This document shows, piece after piece, positions 1 to 11,769 of a DNA stretch of 64,000 nt; positions within the stretch are counted from its first letter, which is position 1, and each line of letters begins with the position of its first letter. Below the pieces are notes generated by a model. The model was not told where the DNA came from. It saw only the letters and a program-made list of their open reading frames with translations, and did no database searches. A program made the position numbers and the translations under genes. Location: the NCBI GenBank assembly GCA_958298945.1, contig OY282610.1:44833667-44897666 (forward strand), in the 5' to 3' direction. The DNA is from Atherix ibis (lineage: Eukaryota; Arthropoda; Insecta; Diptera; Athericidae).

Positions 1-2040
1 CTAACACTAGACACTTCTCCTTTTTTTAAATCCTATCCTGCCAAACTTGTAAATGGGAAAGTTGATTGGGACATTTTTAGACAAAACTTAGACCAACAGA
101 TTCATTTACAACAAAGCCTTAAGAACGTACAAGAAATAGACGATGCCGTAAACGACTTGACTGTTTGCATACAGAACTCAATCACTAACGCCCACATAAC
201 TCATAACAAACCAACCATACGAGAACATGACTATAATCTTCCGCAAAAAATTCGCAGCTTGATAAGCGAGAAACGTCGAGCCAGGGCCCAGTGGCAACGT
301 TCAAGAATGCCAAATGAGAAGAAAAAACTGAACCAACTACAACGAGAACTGAAACAAGAAATAATTAATTATAACAACGAACGATTTACTGAATACACAG
401 AATCACTGACAACTAATAAATCACTCTGGACAGCTACCCGACGAATTCTCAAATACAAATCAGCTACACACCCGCTCCGGAATAACGACGGAACCTGGGC
501 AAAAACAGATAAACAGAAAGCCGACATCTTCGGCAAACACTTAGAAAACATCTTTAAGCCTCACGAAGATGTCCAAGACATTCTGCATGACGAACAAATA
601 TTCCGACAAATATCAACTCAGTTGCCCATAAGTCCACCTCCTAAGTTTTTCACTCCTTCCGAAGTTAAATTCACAATAGAACACCTTTCCAATAAAAAAG
701 CCCCAGGATATGACCTAATAACTTCAGAAATCCTGAAACAAATTTCCAAAAAAACCCTCGTCCTTATAACCTATATTTATAATAGTATCCTCCGCACATC
801 ATTTTTTCCTTCCCTGTGGAAGTTTTCCATAATTAAGATGATCCCAAAACCCAATAAGCCCAAAAATCTTCCTACCTCATATAGACCTATAAGCCTCCTT
901 CCCATGTTATCAAAAATCCTAGAAAAATTAATCCTAAAACGCCTTTATCCCATTTTTGAAACCGAGGGTGTCATTCCTCAGCATCAGTTTGGATTTCGAC
1001 CTGAGCATTCCACTATCCAGCAGTGTCATCGCGTAGTCGACTACATAGCGTGTTCGCTAGAGCGAAAGGAATACTGCCCAGGCGTGTTTCTTGACATTTC
1101 GCATGCTTTCGACCGTGTATGGCACCCTGGATTGCTTTGGAAGTTGCAGCGAGTCCTACCCTCGAGTTATTTCCGCATCCTTAAATCTTATCTCTCAGAC
1201 CGATATTTTCAGGTAGCTGAAAATATGGAGTACTCTGACATTTATCCAATTTCCGCCGGTGTCCCCCAAGGAAGTATCCTAGGTCCTATCCTATATAACA
1301 TTTATACCCATGACATTCCTTGCCACAACAACATCCTAACCGCAACATATGCTGACGATACAACCATCCTGACACATCACAAAGATCCTTCCACAGCCAT
1401 TAGTATCCTTCAGAACCATATCCACTCCTTAGAAACTTGGTTCAAAAGGTGGAGAGTGAAGGTAAATGAGCAAAAATCTGCTCATGTAACTTTCACACTC
1501 TGCCGAGAACAAATTCCCGACATAACCCTAAACGGCAGTATTATTCCACAAAAAAATAGCGTACGTTACCTTGGACTTATATTCGACAAACGGTTAACCT
1601 GGAACCTTCATACGAAAACTAAAAGACGTGAACTTAACGGACGATACAAACAATTCTTACGTCTCCTAGACAGCAAATCGAAACTTACAACAACAAGTAA
1701 ACTATTACTGTACAATACGGTTCTGAAACCAATATGGACATATGGTCTAGAACTTTGGGGTTCGACTAAGCATTCCAACTCCCTTCCAATCCAATCCCTA
1801 CAATCCCGAATCCTTCGTAAAATTGTCAATGCCCCCTTTTATGTGCGAAACACTGTTATCCACCGTGACCTAAATGTTCCATTTGTTCGTGAACTATGCA
1901 TCTCCCGATATAAAAAATTCCATTCGCACCTATCCTTCCACCCTAATCCTTTAGGAAGGGAACTTTTCACTCCCACCCTTCCAGTATACACCCATCGACG
2001 TTTAAAACGGCGATGGCCGAGAGATTATTTAAAATTATAA
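1..2040 (+). CDS. Reverse transcriptase (ORF2 C-terminal part) of a Jockey-like retrotransposon, 5' truncated by window edge
   Basis: The frame is open from base 1 to a TAA at 2038-2040, 679 codons. An ATG-like start at 157 is only a TTG codon, so the real start lies upstream. The RT core begins near base 650 with the KAPGYD motif typical of LINE polymerases. It continues through SYRPISLLP (near 875), the Q-x-GFRP segment near 985, and motif A with LDISHAFD near 1090. Then come GVPQGSILGPILYN near 1260 and the catalytic YADD at 1348-1359. The thumb and short C-terminal tail end with a basic R/W-rich segment. The enzyme would copy its own mRNA at a nicked chromosomal site. Activity is unproven because the endonuclease cannot be seen. 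It is the only transposon protein in the window without stops or frameshifts. Confidence 0.93.
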   Translation, partial: LTLDTSPFFKSYPAKLVNGKVDWDIFRQNLDQQIHLQQSLKNVQEIDDAVNDLTVCIQNSITNAHITHNKPTIREHDYNLPQKIRSLISEKRRARAQWQRSRMPNEKKKLNQLQRELKQEIINYNNERFTEYTESLTTNKSLWTATRRILKYKSATHPLRNNDGTWAKTDKQKADIFGKHLENIFKPHEDVQDILHDEQIFRQISTQLPISPPPKFFTPSEVKFTIEHLSNKKAPGYDLITSEILKQISKKTLVLITYIYNSILRTSFFPSLWKFSIIKMIPKPNKPKNLPTSYRPISLLPMLSKILEKLILKRLYPIFETEGVIPQHQFGFRPEHSTIQQCHRVVDYIACSLERKEYCPGVFLDISHAFDRVWHPGLLWKLQRVLPSSYFRILKSYLSDRYFQVAENMEYSDIYPISAGVPQGSILGPILYNIYTHDIPCHNNILTATYADDTTILTHHKDPSTAISILQNHIHSLETWFKRWRVKVNEQKSAHVTFTLCREQIPDITLNGSIIPQKNSVRYLGLIFDKRLTWNLHTKTKRRELNGRYKQFLRLLDSKSKLTTTSKLLLYNTVLKPIWTYGLELWGSTKHSNSLPIQSLQSRILRKIVNAPFYVRNTVIHRDLNVPFVRELCISRYKKFHSHLSFHPNPLGRELFTPTLPVYTHRRLKRRWPRDYLKL

Positions 2041-2192
2041 AATAAAATTACCCTGTTCTGAGGTAACATCGATGGGTGTTTTCCTCCACATGTCTTCATG
2101 TCCTTGTATATTCCCATAAAAAAATCTGCTTGTTACTAGCATAAGTAGTTGTAGATATCATTTAAAATAAAAATAAAAAAAAAATAAAAAAA
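1..2192 (+). mobile_element. Jockey-clade non-LTR retrotransposon, 3' portion
   Basis: The window opens inside the second ORF of a LINE-like element. The reverse transcriptase frame is followed by a short 3' UTR (2041-2163) and an A-rich tail at about 2164-2192, the usual 3' end of a target-primed insertion. The 5' part (ORF1 and the endonuclease domain) lies outside the window, so target-site duplications cannot be checked. Jockey is preferred because the C-terminus after the RT is short and carries no RNase H domain. The lack of in-frame stops suggests a young copy compared with the other transposons here. Confidence 0.88.
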
Positions 2193-2822
2193 GTGCCCAG
2201 CATGGACGAAACAAGACAAACTGACAGCGTCAAAAGCTTGCAATCCGTTCACATTCAAATTTTTTTACTGAAAATATTCTATTCTCATTAACCGGACGAT
2301 AGATTTATTGATTAATCACGGAAATAATTTATTTGTTTACAACATGCAGAGCATTTTTGGACATTTTCTGATATCAACTATTAAAATAAAATATTGTAGT
2401 ATTCTCGTACTATTTTTACTGTTTAGATTGAGTGGATTTTTATGAAAAGAAAAATAATATTAAATAGCTATTATCAAAAAATATACAAAATTATAAGGAA
2501 CTGAAATTAATTCATGGAGTATTTATTGATGACCATCAACATCAAATTTGACATCAACTCCTCTCAAAGTCGACGCGACGCCCGTCCAACAACTCAAACT
2601 TTGGAGAATTTTGTTTTTCTCAATCCAATCTAGCTGAAGCATTTTTGTATGCCTTTTTAAATTATTCCGTTGATTTTGGATTTCAATTAGAATAGATAGA
2701 AATAAAAATTTGATTCAATATAGGTGGTTTTTATGTTCTAAGTCGATCATAATTTTAAAATAATTTTTAAAAGAATCGGCGTCGGAGGGATACTGCCTGG
2801 ACCATGAGAAGTAATATTTAAG
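2193..2822. other. Non-coding AT-rich stretch
   Basis: Sequence between the Jockey tail and the repeat flanking DD41D copy A. No supported gene, RNA or repeat was recognised. Confidence 0.5.
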
Positions 2823-3030
2823 GTTATTCATGTCACACTTTTCGTATTTTGAGGTATAAATTCGAAAAGGAATTCACACATTTCTCGATAGGTACCAATA
2901 AATATTACCGAAATTGAAAACCACACAGTTGGAAAAAGTTTTCTCAAAATATTATGTGAAATAAATAGCCATGCTATCAGCCTTATTGTAAGGTTACCAA
3001 CAAAAAAAAACGCCCAATGAAAAATAAATA
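2823..3030. repeat. 208-bp flank repeat, copy 1 (second copy at 51363-51570)
   Basis: This block matches 51363-51570 over its whole length with only scattered substitutions, and both copies are 208 bp. In both places it directly abuts the left end of a DD41D transposon and ends at a TA. It is not recognisably coding. It could be part of a larger repeat into which the transposon inserted, or a transduced piece. Confidence 0.75.
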
Positions 3031-4147
3031 CAGGGTTCCAGATCGATTTTGTTTGGCCGCCATTTTGGTTTGGATGACATTTGTCTGTTGGCACTAGAGA
3101 GTGGTCCATACAAATTTTTTATGAAGCATCTAACGCCGCAATAACATGTGGAAATTGTTAAAACATTTTATTTAAATAATTGTGCAATTACGTGACTTTT
3201 TTAGTGTTAATCGTATTGCCGAGCAAGTCAACCATTCAGCATGTTATGAATAATTTTGAAAATATGCACACACTAGAAGATAAGCCAAGACTGGGCGACA
3301 ATTAAGCCAACGTACACCTGAAGAGATTGATGCAGTGAGCCAGAGTGTTGCCTCTCATCGACGCTGTGCACAAGAATTAGGAATATCTCCAATCATGTTA
3401 GTTCAAAAATCTCAAAAAAACCGCATAAAATTAAATTAACACAACAGCTGCATGGAATTGACCATGAACGGCGGCGAGACTGTAGTGCTCGAGTGTCACA
3501 GCTCGGTTTAGACGACCACCTTCTGATACACCAAAGACCACAAAACCCTCGTGGCTTTTTTAATAAACAGACTCGCCGCTATTAGGGCACTGAAAACCCT
3601 CAACTGATACACCAAAGACCACCACACCCTCGTAGAGTATCTGTATGGTGCGGCATTTGGGCCGGCGGCATCATTTGGCCATATTCCTGTGAGGATGCTA
3701 AAGGCAATGCTGTAACAGTTACTAGTGATCGCTATCGGGACATGTTGGAAAACTTTCTTCTCTTCGAATTGGACCAATTAGGCCTACAGAACATGTGGTT
3801 CTAACAAGACGGTGCCACGTCACACAAAGCTCGTGCTACGATGCAAAATTTGAGAGAAATTTTCTCAGTGGGAATGAAGTCAAAAAATTTTGAAATTTTC
3901 TCAGACTTGAAGGTAAATGTGTACCAAGCACAATCTCGATGGTTAACGACAACATTTGAAACGAAATTGCTGAAATAACACCAGAAGTTTATGAAATTTT
4001 TTTGGAAAAATGTGCTAAAAACAAGATCGCCTTTGTGCCGTGGCCAGACCATATAATCAACCAATAAAATATATAAAAATCATTAAAAAAAAATGAAATC
4101 ATTAAAAGTTATTACCAAAAAAAAACTTCGACCTGGAACGAATCCTG
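3031..4147 (+). mobile_element. DD41D (rosa-like) Tc1/mariner relic, copy A
   Basis: The left end (TA then CAGGGTTCCAGATCGATTTT) and the right end (CGACCTGGAAC near 4129-4139, then CCTG) are imperfect inverted repeats. They match the ends of copies B and C. Conceptual translation gives decayed transposase: a helix-turn-helix-like N-terminal part (near 3210-3440), then VWCGIWAGGII and MWF*QDGATSH (near 3640-3830). The residues equivalent to the catalytic QD and the segment leading to the third acid are visible, but stops and frameshifts are frequent. The segment around the first catalytic DEAHF motif is damaged, and a stretch related to 'ACACCAAAGACCACNA' is duplicated near 3525 and 3610. The TA target site on the right is mutated. 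A dead copy. Confidence 0.78.
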
Positions 4148-7100
4148 TTTATAAAATAATTTCAAAATCCTATTTGACAATCCCCTTTAATTGTGAAAAA
4201 AAAAATAACAAACTTAATAAAACACAAAATTTTGCTTGTGTTCGAATATTTTTGCCTATCACTGTGAGAGCCAAAGAAAAATAACAATATGGGAGAGAAT
4301 AAGAGATAAGGAGCATTTAACTAAGTGTTAAACGAATTCATAGTCACATGGCAAGATCGTAAAAGAACGTACCAGAAAAATTGTGCATGGAGCACGCACA
4401 TTTCAAGTATAGATTGTAGAAAATCGGTCAAGAACGTACTAGAAAATCGTGTCTAAATTTGTTAGAAAAATAAATGCTACAAGAAGAAGGCAGCAGAACG
4501 TACAAGATGATCGTAAAGAACCGTGTAAGACATTTTCTTGAAGATCGCACATGAAAATCGTCCGTAGATCAGCAATCAAATTTTTAAAGTAAGTGGGTTG
4601 TTTTAATTGAGCGCGTCATAAATAGAAAATTCCAATCGATTTTAATGATTTTTATCTTTTTTTCTACCATTACACCTCACTCCAGCCGCCACTATATTGT
4701 CTGTGCCTGTGCACGCAGCGCCAGTCTTTTGCTGTCCGAATGAGATAAATATGATGATACATCGATTCCGCCATTCCCCGCCACCCACACAATTGAACCA
4801 GTCATAGCGCACGATGAGTCTTCGTCATCGAATCTTCACATGCATGTGTGTATTCTCTTAAGAATCTAATCACTCTTCTTATTTTTCTTTGTGGCTCTCT
4901 TTGAAAATTATATTTATGCAAATGTTGTGAAGATGGACGGACGACAAACAGCCAGCAATTAAATTCTATTAATTTTCCTTCCCCTTTGAATTTTGTCTAA
5001 AATATATCGAATACGTTAGCTGATCGTTGAAAACAGTGGAAAAGAGAAGAGAGCCAAATTTGATAATCACCTGTCGTCATTAGCGCGAGATATTTGTAAT
5101 AAATTCCGATCAAGAAGAAAGTCAAAAATGACAGACTTCTTTTTGTCTAGAAATTTTGGATGAGAAAAAATTCATTTCTGACAGTTGACTGCGGTCCAGT
5201 GGTGGCGGTAATGTAATTGTTGATATGATGTGACTTCTTCTAGCCACCAACAGGGGAGAACTGTTTCGGACTCTCTTTTTTTTTTGTTCTCTAATCATTT
5301 CCATTTTTGGACTGCCTGCTTTTATTATATTTTTTTTCTTAAGAAAAGAATTTTTTCTTTTTAAGAAAGATTTTGCTATTCATTAGAAAGGATAAAAAAA
5401 AACTTGAATTTTTTTGTGATAGCAAAATTTAAACAACAAAAAAAAAACCCACAATTACCAACAATTAAATATTCGAATTTGATTCTATATGGTCTGTTCT
5501 GTTTCTATCTACTTTACACATTTAAAAGTGAAACTATATTTAGTTTTTTCGTGAATGCCACACTTTAGATATGAGCAAATTTTCGAATGGAGTACAAAAG
5601 CACAAGTACTGGTGCTCGTACCATTGCATTAGGCCCGTCTTGCTGTTGTACTCGACGCCTACTGTCTACCTTCAACACCAAATGTTTCCACCAATTTATT
5701 AGTCAGTCACCTACTTCTTTGCGGACCATAATGTATGACAAGCAAAATAGCAATTCGGACGATGAATATTTTTCTGTTAACAAATTTTTTTTCGATCATT
5801 CAGAAAAATAGAATGCATTTTTTTTCATTTTTTTAAAGGAAAATCTAATTTAAACAAGAGTAAAAGGAACGAATTATAAAAAATAAAAATAAACAGTCTC
5901 AAAATTATTGTATAAAAATTATTTTTAAGACAAAATGCATCCTATCATCGCCTTCCACCAAACACCACACACACACCTAGATATATAATAAATCATCATT
6001 AATAAATAAGCTTTTTTTTTATATAATTCATCCAAGACAAATATTAAACTTTGGCTATGAAAGAAAATTGGGGAGAGAGAGAGTCCATATCTTCCATCCA
6101 GTGAAGGCTAAAATTAAATTGAGGCGATCTACAGTGATGACTGACAATTATAAATTGGATCTAAACGAGTCGATTATGCACTTTTGAATGAAATCATCAT
6201 CACCTACTGAGCACAAAAGAAATACACCGACTTCCTCTCAACTCCCCCGATGAACCGTTCTCGCGTCCCATTTTACTATAAAATGAAAATGTTCACCCTC
6301 CGACACGAACACAGTGCAAAATCATTTTCAGGAGAAGGTTAATAGAAGCATTTAAGACCTCTAGACAGAAAAAAAAAACTAAAACTTGTCCTATGCACGT
6401 GGATATGATCATGCACGCTAACTAATACCCCCCTCCCTCCTCCCCCACCCTTATCATCCGATAAATCACGGGAGAAGATTATTTTCCATTTATAATATTT
6501 GAGCAAGTATTTTTAAATCTCAATTTAAGTAAAAAAATTTAATGGAAAAAATAAAAATTCTTATAATTAATATCACACACTCTTGTATTGTATGTATGTG
6601 TATATTATCGATCCAAACCAGTGGTAGGAACAACACAGTTGCCGCTGTCAAAATCTTCAAATCTTCACAATTTTATGGGAGTTAACGAAATTCAAACGGC
6701 AAACTTTTCAGAGAGATTTTATTATTATTTAAGTACTGCCATACATTTTAGTGTTTTGTTATGTGGCAGGATTGTTGTTTGATGACAGTTGAAATAAATT
6801 GTCACTTTTTTGAAAGCATATGCAGTTGCTGTCGGAATTGTGTTCCCACCATATTGGGGATTGTGTGTGTCTTTTAAATTTTTCATTTTCGTGTTTTCTT
6901 TTCTTCTATTACCGACCAAATATTCAAATTGGATGTCAATCAAATTAAATTTTCAATTAAATAAAAAAAAAAACAATTATTGATCATATTATGGGTACCA
7001 TATGGGTAGGGGAGGGGGTTTGGTAACGTTCATGACGTTACTTTTTTATTTATTTTTTATTTTTTATATATTTTGAATATAATCTAGAGCTCTTAGATGC

Positions 7101-8394
7101 TGCTATTAAACTTCGAGATAGAAAAGTGAGAAATTTTTTTTAGTTATTATAGAATGGTGCAAAAGACCGCAAGAGGTCATCAAAGACGATGGCAAGCAAC
7201 GCAGACCAACTGATTTACATTGCATTTGTGACTTATTGTTGGGCGGCTGGCTGGCTTCTTGACTTTTCTTTTTATTTTTCTTAATTTTTGTTTGTTTATT
7301 TTCTTCTTTTTTTTTTGATCACGATAAAATGTTGTGGCACATTTCGAATTTACACTTTTACTTTCGGTATATTTTTAGTAAATCTTTCTCAATAGTTTAC
7401 TGTCCGAAGAGAGCAAGAACGATCGTTCCGGATTTTATTTCGTAAATAGTTTTTTTTTAAAGACGGTCCAATTGAAAGTGCTGATAAGAGAAACCATTTA
7501 CGTGTAATTAGAGGCGACAACTAATACAATAAAAGCATGACCAAATATAAGAACGATTACGGAATAAAGAGATAACTGTGTGTAGTCGGAAGATAATGTC
7601 GATCAGATCAAAATGTGTTACGTACCGACGTGTCTACCATACGAACAATAGTGGAAAAGTTAGGCAAAACAAGCAAAAAATAAATAAATTATAAATGATT
7701 GCGCCTCTATAAACAATACCTCCCACCGTATTGATTCTAGCTTCTAGTCTTCAGCATGCTTCAACAAAGAATAATAAATCGTTTCTGTGGCTACGTTCAC
7801 GAAATCTAAAATTCGCGTCTGTATTTTGGTTTGCAAAAATAATTGAAATTCTGAAGACAATTCCATTCTTTCGTCTAGCAAAAAACGATATTTCTATTTT
7901 TAATTTTTAATTAAATCTATTTTTAAAAAAAAAAACCTATTTTAAGTCAAAAATTATCATTATTTTCGACAATCTAATATGATAGCTGCTAATCACAACT
8001 AGAACTGCAATATGATCAAGCACTTCAAATTTTTTCTTCAAACTTAAATTTGTTTTTTCCCGTTTGAAAAAGTTCTACCATTTTTTTTTAAATGAAAAAT
8101 AAGACTCAATAAATATCTAAGAATTGAAATGAATTAAAATTTTTTTGGTGCGATAATTCGATAAAATAAGTATAAAAGTGCAAAATGTCGGCCCAGAGTC
8201 ATCGTTATCATATGTTGTTTTTCTACGAGTAGCTGTGGTGTATGAATTTCGAATTGTATTGTATAGTAGGATTTTTAGACCAAATGTGAATTTTGTTTTG
8301 TAAAAAGACACTGAACCAATCTTCTCTTCTTTCCTTATCCCGAAATTTCAGCTTAATCGATTTGAAAATATACTTTTTTTTAAAATACAAAAAA
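4148..8394. other. Long non-coding AT-rich region
   Basis: No gene could be supported. Visible local features: a loose repetition of AGAACGTAC near 4373, 4431 and 4497, a C-rich tract at about 6426-6450, and many A/T runs. If the eIF4G-like gene continues to the left, this is intron sequence of that gene. Confidence 0.45.
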
Positions 8395-9425
8395 AAGAGA
8401 TACGAGTCCGATCCAAAGAAGATTAGACCAAAAGCATACATTGACCAAAAAGCGACTTAAGATTTTTTTTAAACTATTAATTAGGCCAAAATATGATAAG
8501 GACCTGTAGCAGATTAAGACCAAAATATGATAAGGACATATGTTAAAGCATATTTCGACCAAAAGTATATTTTAGACCACAACATAATTTAGACCAACAT
8601 ATTTTTTATACCAAAAATAGAGGATTAGGTCTGAAAGTCGATTTAAAGAAAAATATGATTTAGATCAAAAAGACCATTTAAACAAAAGAATATTGCGACC
8701 AAAAGTATATTTTAGACCACAACATAATTTAGACCAAAATATTGTTTAGACCAAAAATAAAGGATTAGGTCTGAAAGCCGATTTAAACGAAAATATGATT
8801 TAGATCAAAAAGACCATTTAAACAAAAGAATATTTCGACCAAAAGTATATTTTAGACCAGACCATACAATAATTTAGACCAAAATAAAGGATTAGGTCTG
8901 AAAGTCTATTAAAACAAAAATATGATTTAGATCAAAAAGACCATTTAAACGAAAGAATATTTCGACCAAAAGTATATTTTCGACCACAACATAATTTAGA
9001 CCAAAATATTCTTTAGACCAAAAATAAACGATTAGGTCTGAAAGTCGATTTAAACGAAAATATGATTTAGATCAAAAAGACAATTTAAATAAACGAATAT
9101 TTCGACCAAAAGTATATTTTAGACCAGAACATACAATAATTTAGACCAAAATATTCTTTAGATCAAAAATAAACGATTAGGTCTGAAAGTTGATTTAGAC
9201 GAAAATATGATTTAGATCAAAAAGACCATTTTAACAAAAACATATTTCGACGAAAAGTATATTTTAGACCAGAGCATACAATAATTTAGACCAAAAATAA
9301 ACGATTAGGTCTGAAAGTCGATTTAAACGAAAATATGATTTAGATCGAAAAGATCACTTTAACACAAGCATATTCCGACCAAAAGTATATTTTAGACCAG
9401 AACATACAATAATTTAGACATACTT
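8395..9425. repeat. Degenerate tandem array, period about 127-145 bp, built from a TTTAGACCAAAA motif
   Basis: The word CGACCAAAAGTATATTTTAGACC recurs with starts near 8556, 8696, 8836, 8963, 9103, 9248 and 9376, so about seven units of 127-145 bp. Within each unit, words such as TTTAGACCAAAA and GATTTAGATCAAAAAGACC recur roughly every 20 bp, so the long unit grew from a short motif. Sequence from 8395 to 8555 is an older, more diverged part. AT-rich, no coding potential. Confidence 0.9.
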
Positions 9426-11769
9426 CAACAAAATCGATTTAATTGCTTTTGTACAGACAAAAAAAAAGTAGAAAATTAATAATTGCAATATTTTCTCTAC
9501 ACTTAACGAAACTGCATTTTCTTGTGAAGAAAAAATTTCAAAATTGTAAAAAACACCTGCTTCAGATCAAAAATATTCAAATTAAAATCAAATTTCTGTT
9601 TATTAGATATTTTAGCATTTCTTTTTTTAATAATTTACCCGAATTTTTTTTTAAATATAAAAATAGATGCAATTTTAATATAAATTAATATATTCGGATT
9701 TAAAATTGTTTCTTGTTAAACTGAAATTCTCTTCGTATTTTTTTTTTAAAAAGGAGAAATTAAAAGTTTTGGTATAAAATTGAGATTTTTTTTTCTGAAT
9801 TATGGATTTTTGCACAAAAGAACTTATACGAATTTCAAAATTTTTTTGACAATAATTGACATATTTCTATAATCTTTTTTTAGACGAATAAAACTTTTAA
9901 ATTCATGCTTCATTCTGTCTCACTTTTTCCTACATTTCTTTATGTGAAAAAAAATCTCTTTATAGCAGCATTCAAAATAAACCAAAAAAAAAGAAAAAGA
10001 AAATTATTTTCCTCTCGTCTTACTCAGAATTTTTGATCTTCTTTCTTTCACCTTTTATCACTTCTGTTTTTCTTTATCTATTGCTTTTTCATTCAGGAGG
10101 TCAGAAGCAAAAATAATTTTGATTTTTGCTTCTCTTTTTATGTTTAGAACATTTTCCATAAAATCCCAAAAAAAAATCGGCGACGGCACATCACATCACA
10201 TTTGCATTTTTTTTTGTTTCTTTAATTTTTGATATTTTAAGCTGTTCGTTGTCTTTCTATATCACCATACCACATACAATGCCGGCATATCAACTGATTC
10301 ACCAACCAACACCTCAACCAACACCTATCCTCAACCAACACCACCGTACCCAATCCCATCGACAATAAAAAAAAACCACCATATTTTGCTCCATCAAAAT
10401 TGTCGCTCATATTTTCTCTACCCTCATCGCTCTCTTTGAGTTGAAAATAATTTAGCCCAGTTCTCTTCGGACTTGATGCATATCTAAACATTTGGTTTTT
10501 TTTCGTATAAAATGCGGGGAAATTTTTTTCGCTGCAAAATACCTTTATTTTGCGAATTATTTCGTTAAATCAACAAAAAAAGAGAAAAACACTTGAGCAC
10601 TTCTCTCTCTTATATTAAATTTCTTTTCGAAATTATATTTGCTGCTCATCACTTTTTACTTATTATATGTTAGAAAAAAATATTTAAAAAATTACGGAAA
10701 ACCAAACGAACAAAATTAACGATTTTAAGAGATTTTTCTTATTATTGAAGTTTTGTACAAAAATGATCTGCTGCAATTAAGAAAAGAAAGAAAAACTAGC
10801 AAAAATTCTCATTCACACTTTACATAAAAATAGAATAAATAAAAAAAATTTCATCACATTTCCAATATAGACGAACAAATTTACTTAATTGCACTAACAA
10901 CAAAAAACTATGTTATTTCTATTCTTCTATTTACTTACTTACTTTTAATATTTTTACATAAAAAGAGAAGAAGAAAATCTTAATAACTTTTTGACACCAC
11001 CTTCTTTTTTTTCTTTTTTCTTGTCTTTTTTTTAAATAATAATAATTCCGATAGTGAACAAATTTGAAATAAAAATAGACTATTCCAATTGCACGTTCTG
11101 TGTCTTCTTTCTGTCGTATTTCCCCAAAATATCAACAAAAAAAAAAACACACACACAAAAGACACCAACAACAACACCAACAAAAAACAAGAAAGTCGAC
11201 CAGAAAATTTTCGACCAAACCACTGCGGCACCGAGAATAGCTTCTTCAAAGCGTTAACGACAAGCTAACGAAACAAACTAAATGCGAATTGCTTTGGAAG
11301 TGCGATCGTGTGTCATGCGTTTGAAAAATATGCGGAAAAAAAATAAGACAAACAATTCAAAAAAAAGAAGAAAAAATAATTAAGCGAAATAAAAATAGTG
11401 GCAGGCAAGCTCGTGTATTTGACTATGTATTAACACTAATGGCCAAAACAGGTGGCCACCAAATTAAACCGATTTCGATTGAAAGTATTCGTCCTTTTTG
11501 CTTTTTATATTTTTATTTTTAATTTATCGCCCATTATTTTTTATTCTATTAGTGATGTCATATAAATCCTTATAGGAAAAATATATTGTCACATGAAAAA
11601 TGAAATAGCGATTTTTATTTTAACAATCCGGGACAACTGGTATAATACTAATGGGAATTTTTGGTATAAAAAAAATATAAGTTCTTAGGCGTACCATGAC
11701 ACAGCATAGATGACTCGAAGACAGCTAGTATGGCTTTCTGGATATACCTGGTTATCCATTTCGATGCTT
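9426..11769. other. Non-coding AT-rich region
   Basis: Contains A/T runs, C/A-rich tracts (around 10170-10370 and 11145-11185) and only short chance ORFs. No gene recognised. Probably intronic if the host gene extends to the left. Confidence 0.45.

Noticed and set aside
2828..3109. 93-codon minus-strand ORF (with a near copy at 51368-51649)
   Set aside because: The shared ORF follows from the duplicated 208-bp flank plus transposon end; similarity reflects the repeat, and it runs into non-coding terminal sequence.
5587..5811. 74-codon ORF with a Cys-rich start
   Set aside because: No recognisable family and an unremarkable length for chance in 64 kb; left unannotated.
8395..9425. CRISPR-like regularly spaced repeats
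   Set aside because: Units are directly adjacent, degenerate and without unique spacers; eukaryotic context.
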